The notes under the pieces were generated by a model that saw only the letters and a program-made list of their open reading frames with translations, did no database searches and was not told the DNA's origin. The translations under genes were made by a program, and so were the position numbers. 9,517 bases of DNA from Candidatus Sulfopaludibacter sp. SbA3 (GTDB lineage: Bacteria > Acidobacteriota > Terriglobia > Bryobacterales > Bryobacteraceae): assembly GCA_945861255.1 (NCBI GenBank), contig CAMAUG010000135.1, forward strand, positions 1 through 9,517, given 5' to 3'. This document shows, one piece after another, positions 6,891 through 9,517 of this stretch (position 1 is its first letter; each line of letters begins with the position of its first letter).

Positions 6891-7178
6891 ATGAACGCCA
6901 CCAAACATCGCAGACACTCCGTAATCCCTGGAGGTTTCTTCCATCTGGAGGAAGAAAAGACCAAGACGCGCGTGACCGGCTACGGACACGGCGACCACAT
7001 CAAGTTGAAAGACGATTTCGGCAACGTGTGGGTGGGCTCGGCAGAGCGTGGCGACGACAACACCGTCACCTACCGCTTCCGCAACGGTTATGGCCGCACG
7101 CTCAGCGGTGTTTCCGAGGGTGCGACCCTCACGCTGCGCGATGAAAAAGGCACTACCTGGAAGGGTTTCGTAAGCTAG
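6891..7178 (+). CDS. Small hypothetical protein with an internally duplicated LxD-G-W-G motif
   Basis: I do not recognise this 95-residue protein. It has no signal peptide or membrane segment and no Cys, and it begins with a basic stretch (MNATKHRRHS), so it is probably cytoplasmic and soluble. Residues 37-50 (IKLKDDFGNVWVGS) and 80-93 (LTLRDEKGTTWKGF) look like two copies of one beta-hairpin unit (shared L, D, G, W and G), separated by a YRFRNGYGRTLSG stretch. This suggests a small all-beta fold. The frame is open upstream to an ATG at 6807, but the region before 6891 is Arg/Pro-rich and unlike the rest, so 6891 is preferred, with a GGAG 14 bases upstream. It is divergent from dtd and convergent with the sigma operon, so it is probably transcribed alone. 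Confidence 0.72.
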   Translation: MNATKHRRHSVIPGGFFHLEEEKTKTRVTGYGHGDHIKLKDDFGNVWVGSAERGDDNTVTYRFRNGYGRTLSGVSEGATLTLRDEKGTTWKGFVS

Positions 7179-7180
7179 CG

Positions 7181-7200
7181 CCGGCGCGGGCGCAAGCCGG
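7181..7200. terminator. Weak inverted repeat between convergent genes
   Basis: CCGGC (7181-7185) and GCCGG (7196-7200) pair around a 10-base loop in the 24-base gap between the 95-residue gene and the leftward operon. It sits where a bidirectional terminator would be expected, but it lacks a T-run and its stem is only five bases. Confidence 0.2.
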
Positions 7201-7202
7201 TC

Positions 7203-7604
7203 CTATCGAGGCACCCAGCCGCCGCGCTGCCTGATACGCTCGTCGCGTTCCCTGCGGACCTGGTCCCACTCGATGTCCTGCTCCGCGTCAAGAATGGCGT
7301 GGATGCGCTCCTGCTGCGCCTGCCGGATGCGTTGCATTTCCGGTTCAATGACGCTGCGAGTCTTGTGGAACTGCGCACGCGTCTCTTCCATGATTTTTTC
7401 AAGCTTCACGGCCTGATCGTCTGTCAACTTCAGGCGGGCGCGCATCTCGGCCTGGAACCGTTTGCGGAATTCTTCCGGATTGCGGGGTGTGTTGGCACTG
7501 ACGGCGGATGCCGTAAACGCGCGGTGGACGAACGCGCCCAATACCGCGCCGCTCGAGAATACGAGGCCCACGTACATCGCGATGGCCCAGCGGGTCAACT
7601 TCAT
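7203..7604 (-). CDS. Membrane-anchored LTxxQ helical protein (Spy/CpxP/metal-resistance-like)
   Basis: The 133-residue product has one N-terminal membrane segment (about 6-26, preceded by MKLTR). A long, charged, alpha-helical periplasmic part follows. It contains LKLTDDQAVKLEKIMEE (LTDDQ at 60-64), the LTxxQ-type motif of Spy/CpxP and CnrX/ZraP-like proteins, which sense or buffer metals and misfolded envelope proteins. It has only three His and no Cys, so no obvious metal site. The ATG overlaps the TGA of the gene before it (ATGA at 7604-7601), and a GGAGA lies six bases upstream, so translation is coupled. As the third gene of a sigma/anti-sigma operon it is inferred to be the sensor or a partner of the anti-sigma factor, as CnrX is for CnrY, but this is not shown by the sequence. 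Confidence 0.85.
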   Translation of the reverse strand: MKLTRWAIAMYVGLVFSSGAVLGAFVHRAFTASAVSANTPRNPEEFRKRFQAEMRARLKLTDDQAVKLEKIMEETRAQFHKTRSVIEPEMQRIRQAQQERIHAILDAEQDIEWDQVRRERDERIRQRGGWVPR

Positions 7605-7954
7605 CGGAAATCTCCGTCCAACGCCGTGGTCTCCAGTAAGACCAGCGCGTCTTGACTGGAATCGGCATAGGCCAGGACGTCAACGTAATGGGCCTGATAT
7701 GCCGGCGCACTCTGGAAGCGCGGAATGACCAACGCGCTGATGAAAAGAGCTGCCGCGGCGGTGGCAATCACGCACACCTCCGCCCAGCGCCGGAACAGGA
7801 ACGCGGGAACGCGGCGCTGCGCTTCGATCCTCAGCCAGAGTTGCGGCATGAAATCGGAGCCTGCCTCACGGTCCGGACAAGCCTCGCGATACTGCCCGAA
7901 CAAAGCGTCCAGACGGTCCCCCACCGGGCTACTCTCATTGTTCATACGTTTCAT
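7601..7954 (-). CDS. Single-pass membrane protein, probable anti-sigma factor
   Basis: The 117-residue product begins MKRMNN. It has a soluble N-terminal part (FGQYREACPDREAGSDFMPQLWLRIEAQRR), one membrane helix at about 57-78, and a short C-terminal part of about 40 residues that would lie outside the membrane. This topology, and its place directly after an ECF sigma gene, fit an anti-sigma factor that holds the sigma factor through its cytoplasmic N-terminus. The HxxxCxxC zinc motif of classical ZAS anti-sigma factors is absent (Cys26 and Cys61 only), so the call rests on position and topology. GAGGT overlapping the sigma stop codon lies 11 bases before the ATG at 7954. A second in-frame ATG at 7945 has no ribosome site. 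The stop overlaps the next start. Confidence 0.78.
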   Translation of the reverse strand: MKRMNNESSPVGDRLDALFGQYREACPDREAGSDFMPQLWLRIEAQRRVPAFLFRRWAEVCVIATAAAALFISALVIPRFQSAPAYQAHYVDVLAYADSSQDALVLLETTALDGDFR

Positions 7955-7968
7955 TTCGCCAACTTACC

Positions 7969-8583
7969 TCATCGTACCTCTCCGGAGCCCGCCGCGCGAG
8001 GGGGCTTGCCGGGGCCGGATTCCGCCAGCGTGGCTTCATAGGCTTTCAGAACCCTTTGCCTAGCCCGGAACAACCGCACCTTGAGGGCACTCTCATTGAT
8101 CTTGTAGACGCTTTCCAATTCCTTCAACGAGAGCCCTTCCACTTCCTTCAACGTCAATAGAACCTGATCCTCGCTCGAAACGTTCCCCAACAATGACTGC
8201 ACCAACTCGCGAATGCCGGCACGCCGAACCTCTTCCGCTCTCTGCTTTCCGCCGGCCGAGGCATCGGCCATGATCACCTGCTGCTCGCTTAAATCGGACA
8301 TCCGGCTTTCCCGCCGCCGACGCTGGCGCCGCAGATAATCGTAAGCCGCGTTCACCGTCAGCCGGTGGAGCCACGGCTCAAATACTTCGGCGGTCAGCAA
8401 CTGATCGAGCGAGTAATACAACCGGAGAAAAACTTCCTGACCGACGTCCTCCACGTCCTCCGGTCTGCCAATAAGCCGCTGGATGGTGCCCAGAATCCGT
8501 TTCCGATACACCTGGACAATCTGATTGAAGGCGCTGTCATCGCCCGAGCGTGCCCGTTCGATGACCTCGAACTCAATCAGCAT
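7969..8583 (-). CDS. ECF-family RNA polymerase sigma factor
   Basis: Counted from the ATG at 8583, the product has 204 residues, the usual ECF length. Region 2 spans about 13-90 (GDDSAFNQIVQVYRKRI, the PEDVEDVGQEVFLRLYYSL core, then WLHRLTVNAAYDYLRRQRRRRE). Region 4 spans about 125-182 (SEDQVLLTLKEVEGLSLKELESVYKINESALKVRLFRARQRV, a helix-turn-helix). It directs RNA polymerase to a dedicated promoter set when released from its anti-sigma factor. The frame is open upstream to an ATG at 8634, but those residues are Arg/Trp/Gly-rich and not sigma-like; starting at 8583 puts IEFEVIERARSGD at the N-terminus, as in relatives. The next gene follows 14 bases on, so sigma, anti-sigma and the helical protein form one operon, probably autoregulated. 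Confidence 0.94.
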   Translation of the reverse strand: MLIEFEVIERARSGDDSAFNQIVQVYRKRILGTIQRLIGRPEDVEDVGQEVFLRLYYSLDQLLTAEVFEPWLHRLTVNAAYDYLRRQRRRRESRMSDLSEQQVIMADASAGGKQRAEEVRRAGIRELVQSLLGNVSSEDQVLLTLKEVEGLSLKELESVYKINESALKVRLFRARQRVLKAYEATLAESGPGKPPRAAGSGEVR

Positions 8584-8644
8584 GGCCGCCCACCCGCCTC
8601 TCCACGGCGCCGCTCGGCGGTGTTCAAAGCCCAATCTTTCCCAG

Positions 8645-8677
8645 TGAATAGGCGCGCGGCCACGCTGTTAGGTTACA
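8645..8677 (-). promoter_or_regulatory. Candidate ECF-type promoter upstream of the sigma operon
   Basis: On the leftward strand TGTAACCT (8677-8670) is an AAC-containing -35 box of the kind many ECF sigma factors use. It is followed, after 17 bases, by CCTATTCA (8652-8645) as a -10 candidate. Transcription from here would give a leader of about 55 bases. It would fit autoregulation, but ECF specificities differ and the -10 is not a firm match. Confidence 0.27.
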
Positions 8678-8681
8678 ACAC

Positions 8682-8709
8682 TTCATCCCTGTGGCTGGAT
8701 GAACAGGGA
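8682..8709. repeat. Overlapping, mutually exclusive inverted repeats upstream of the sigma promoter
   Basis: TTCATCC (8682-8688) pairs with GGATGAA (8697-8703) around an 8-base loop. TCCCTG (8686-8691) pairs with CAGGGA (8704-8709). The two stems share bases and cannot form together. The element abuts the candidate ECF -35 box on its upstream side and could be an operator. Confidence 0.4.
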
Positions 8710-8962
8710 ACGAAAATGCGCCTTGACCCGGGAACCCTGCCTCAACGCAAAGCATTTCGCTAAGGTCCTGTTTTGTTTGAGTTAGCGTTCTCAAGCTGGG
8801 GCCTGAAGCGGCCCTCCGGCGCCGCGCGAGACGAGCGTGCCACGCTAATAGAGGCGGCGAGGAAATGTGGCTGCCCGTCCGCGACGCCCTGCGATTGCGG
8901 CGATCTCCCATGCCTTGGGCATTTTCAGCTCGGTACGCAAGAGCGCGTGCCGCGTCCAAGCT

Positions 8963-8968
8963 TACAAT
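8963..8968 (+). promoter_or_regulatory. Candidate -10 box (TACAAT) for the M13 peptidase gene
   Basis: TACAAT matches the -10 consensus at five of six positions and lies 65 bases before the ATG at 9034. No clear -35 hexamer lies 16-18 bases upstream, so this is a weak call. Confidence 0.25.
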
Positions 8969-9033
8969 GAGACTGAGAGTGAAACCGGGGACTGCGGCAA
9001 GGTCACGGCATTCCGGACCGCGAAAACGACATC

Positions 9034-9517
9034 ATGCGTAAACAAATCGAAAGACAACTGGGGACGTTTCTCTTGTGCGGCTTAGTGGCCGCGACCATCG
9101 CCGCGCCACAGGCGTTGGCCCAGAAGACCGCGGGGTTCGACCCCGCCGCCATCGACCGCGCGGCCGATCCGTGCGTGGATTTCTATCAATACGCCTGCGG
9201 CGCCTGGATGGTGGCTAATCCCATCCCCAGCGATCAGGCACGCTGGGGACGTTTCAACGAACTGCAGGAGCGCAATCGCGAGGTGCTCCGCAAGATAGCC
9301 GAAGCCGCAGCCGCGAAAAACTCCGGCCGCGACGCACTCGACCAAAAGATCGGCGACTACTATGCCGCCTGCATGGACGACAAGGCGATTGCAGCCAGAG
9401 GCGCCGCTCCGCTCAAGACGTATCTGGACCGCATCGCGGCGATCCGCGATAAAGCCGGCATCACGGACGTAGTGACCGCCCTCTACGTTGCCGGAATCCG
9501 GCCGTTTTTTTATTTTG
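9034..9517 (+). CDS. M13 (neprilysin/PepO-type) metallopeptidase, N-terminal part only
   Basis: The frame is open from ATG 9034 to the right edge (161 complete codons). Residues 1-30 are a signal peptide ending in QALAQ. Then comes the start of the Peptidase_M13 N-terminal domain: ADPCVDFYQYACGAWMVANPIPSDQARWGRFNEL (44-78), followed by DYYAACMDD and VTALYVAGIRPFFYF at the edge. Full-length members have about 670-690 residues, so the catalytic HExxH domain lies outside the window and activity cannot be judged. These zinc endopeptidases cut oligopeptides and are typically exported or membrane-bound. No convincing Shine-Dalgarno sequence precedes the ATG, but the signal peptide begins exactly there. 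It is divergent from the sigma operon. Confidence 0.92.
   Translation, partial: MRKQIERQLGTFLLCGLVAATIAAPQALAQKTAGFDPAAIDRAADPCVDFYQYACGAWMVANPIPSDQARWGRFNELQERNREVLRKIAEAAAAKNSGRDALDQKIGDYYAACMDDKAIAARGAAPLKTYLDRIAAIRDKAGITDVVTALYVAGIRPFFYF

Larger units (their letters stand above)
8584..9033. other. Divergent intergenic region between the sigma operon and the M13 peptidase gene
   Basis: These 450 bases hold the candidate ECF promoter (8645-8677), the competing dyads (8682-8709) and a -10-like TACAAT (8963-8968) in the direction of the peptidase gene. Open frames within it are short, lie on both strands and have no recognisable protein features. I see no RNA gene in it, and nothing further between 8710 and 8960. 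Confidence 0.5.

Noticed and set aside
8365..8763. A 132-codon rightward frame overlapping the sigma gene start
   Set aside because: It lies opposite the sigma region 2 coding sequence and runs into non-coding DNA with no protein features.
8624..8959. A 111-codon leftward frame in the sigma/peptidase intergenic region
   Set aside because: The composition is Arg/Ala/Ser-rich with no motif or ribosome site, and it overlaps the candidate promoter elements.

Overview
The window looks like a piece of an Acidobacteria genome, most likely a Bryobacter/Solibacter-type soil organism. This is inferred from the high GC content, a very large TonB-dependent receptor with an N-terminal carboxypeptidase-regulatory (Oar-like) domain, secreted proteins with tandem Ig-like and PKD/Fn3 modules, and a short ECF-sigma operon. 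No mobile element, CRISPR array, tRNA or rRNA was seen.

Left part (1-6279): a TonB-dependent receptor runs leftward from 2052 and leaves the window at its left edge. A 463-base divergent intergenic region follows. It holds a nested dyad near the receptor start, a small ORF that resembles the first residues of a winged-helix regulator, and a candidate promoter with a structured leader that has a faint cobalamin-riboswitch-like core. Two rightward genes, 8 bases apart, then encode secreted proteins: one of unknown function (N-terminal domain with a GDRH motif, then two Ig-like repeats) and a glycoside hydrolase family 44 enzyme (catalytic domain, PKD, Fn3) with both expected catalytic glutamates. 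Together they suggest extracellular breakdown of beta-glucan or xyloglucan, possibly with uptake through the receptor. The link to the receptor is inferred from position only.

Middle (6298-7178): dtd (D-aminoacyl-tRNA deacylase) runs leftward, end to end with the GH44 gene. Divergent from it is a 95-residue protein with an internal duplication that I cannot assign.

Right part (7203-9517): a leftward operon carries an ECF sigma factor, a single-pass membrane protein that is probably its anti-sigma factor, and a membrane-anchored LTxxQ helical (Spy/CpxP-like) protein. The last two genes overlap by four bases, so this looks like an envelope-stress signalling unit. A 450-base region with a candidate ECF promoter and a pair of mutually exclusive hairpins separates it from a rightward M13 (neprilysin-type) metallopeptidase gene, cut by the right edge before its catalytic domain.
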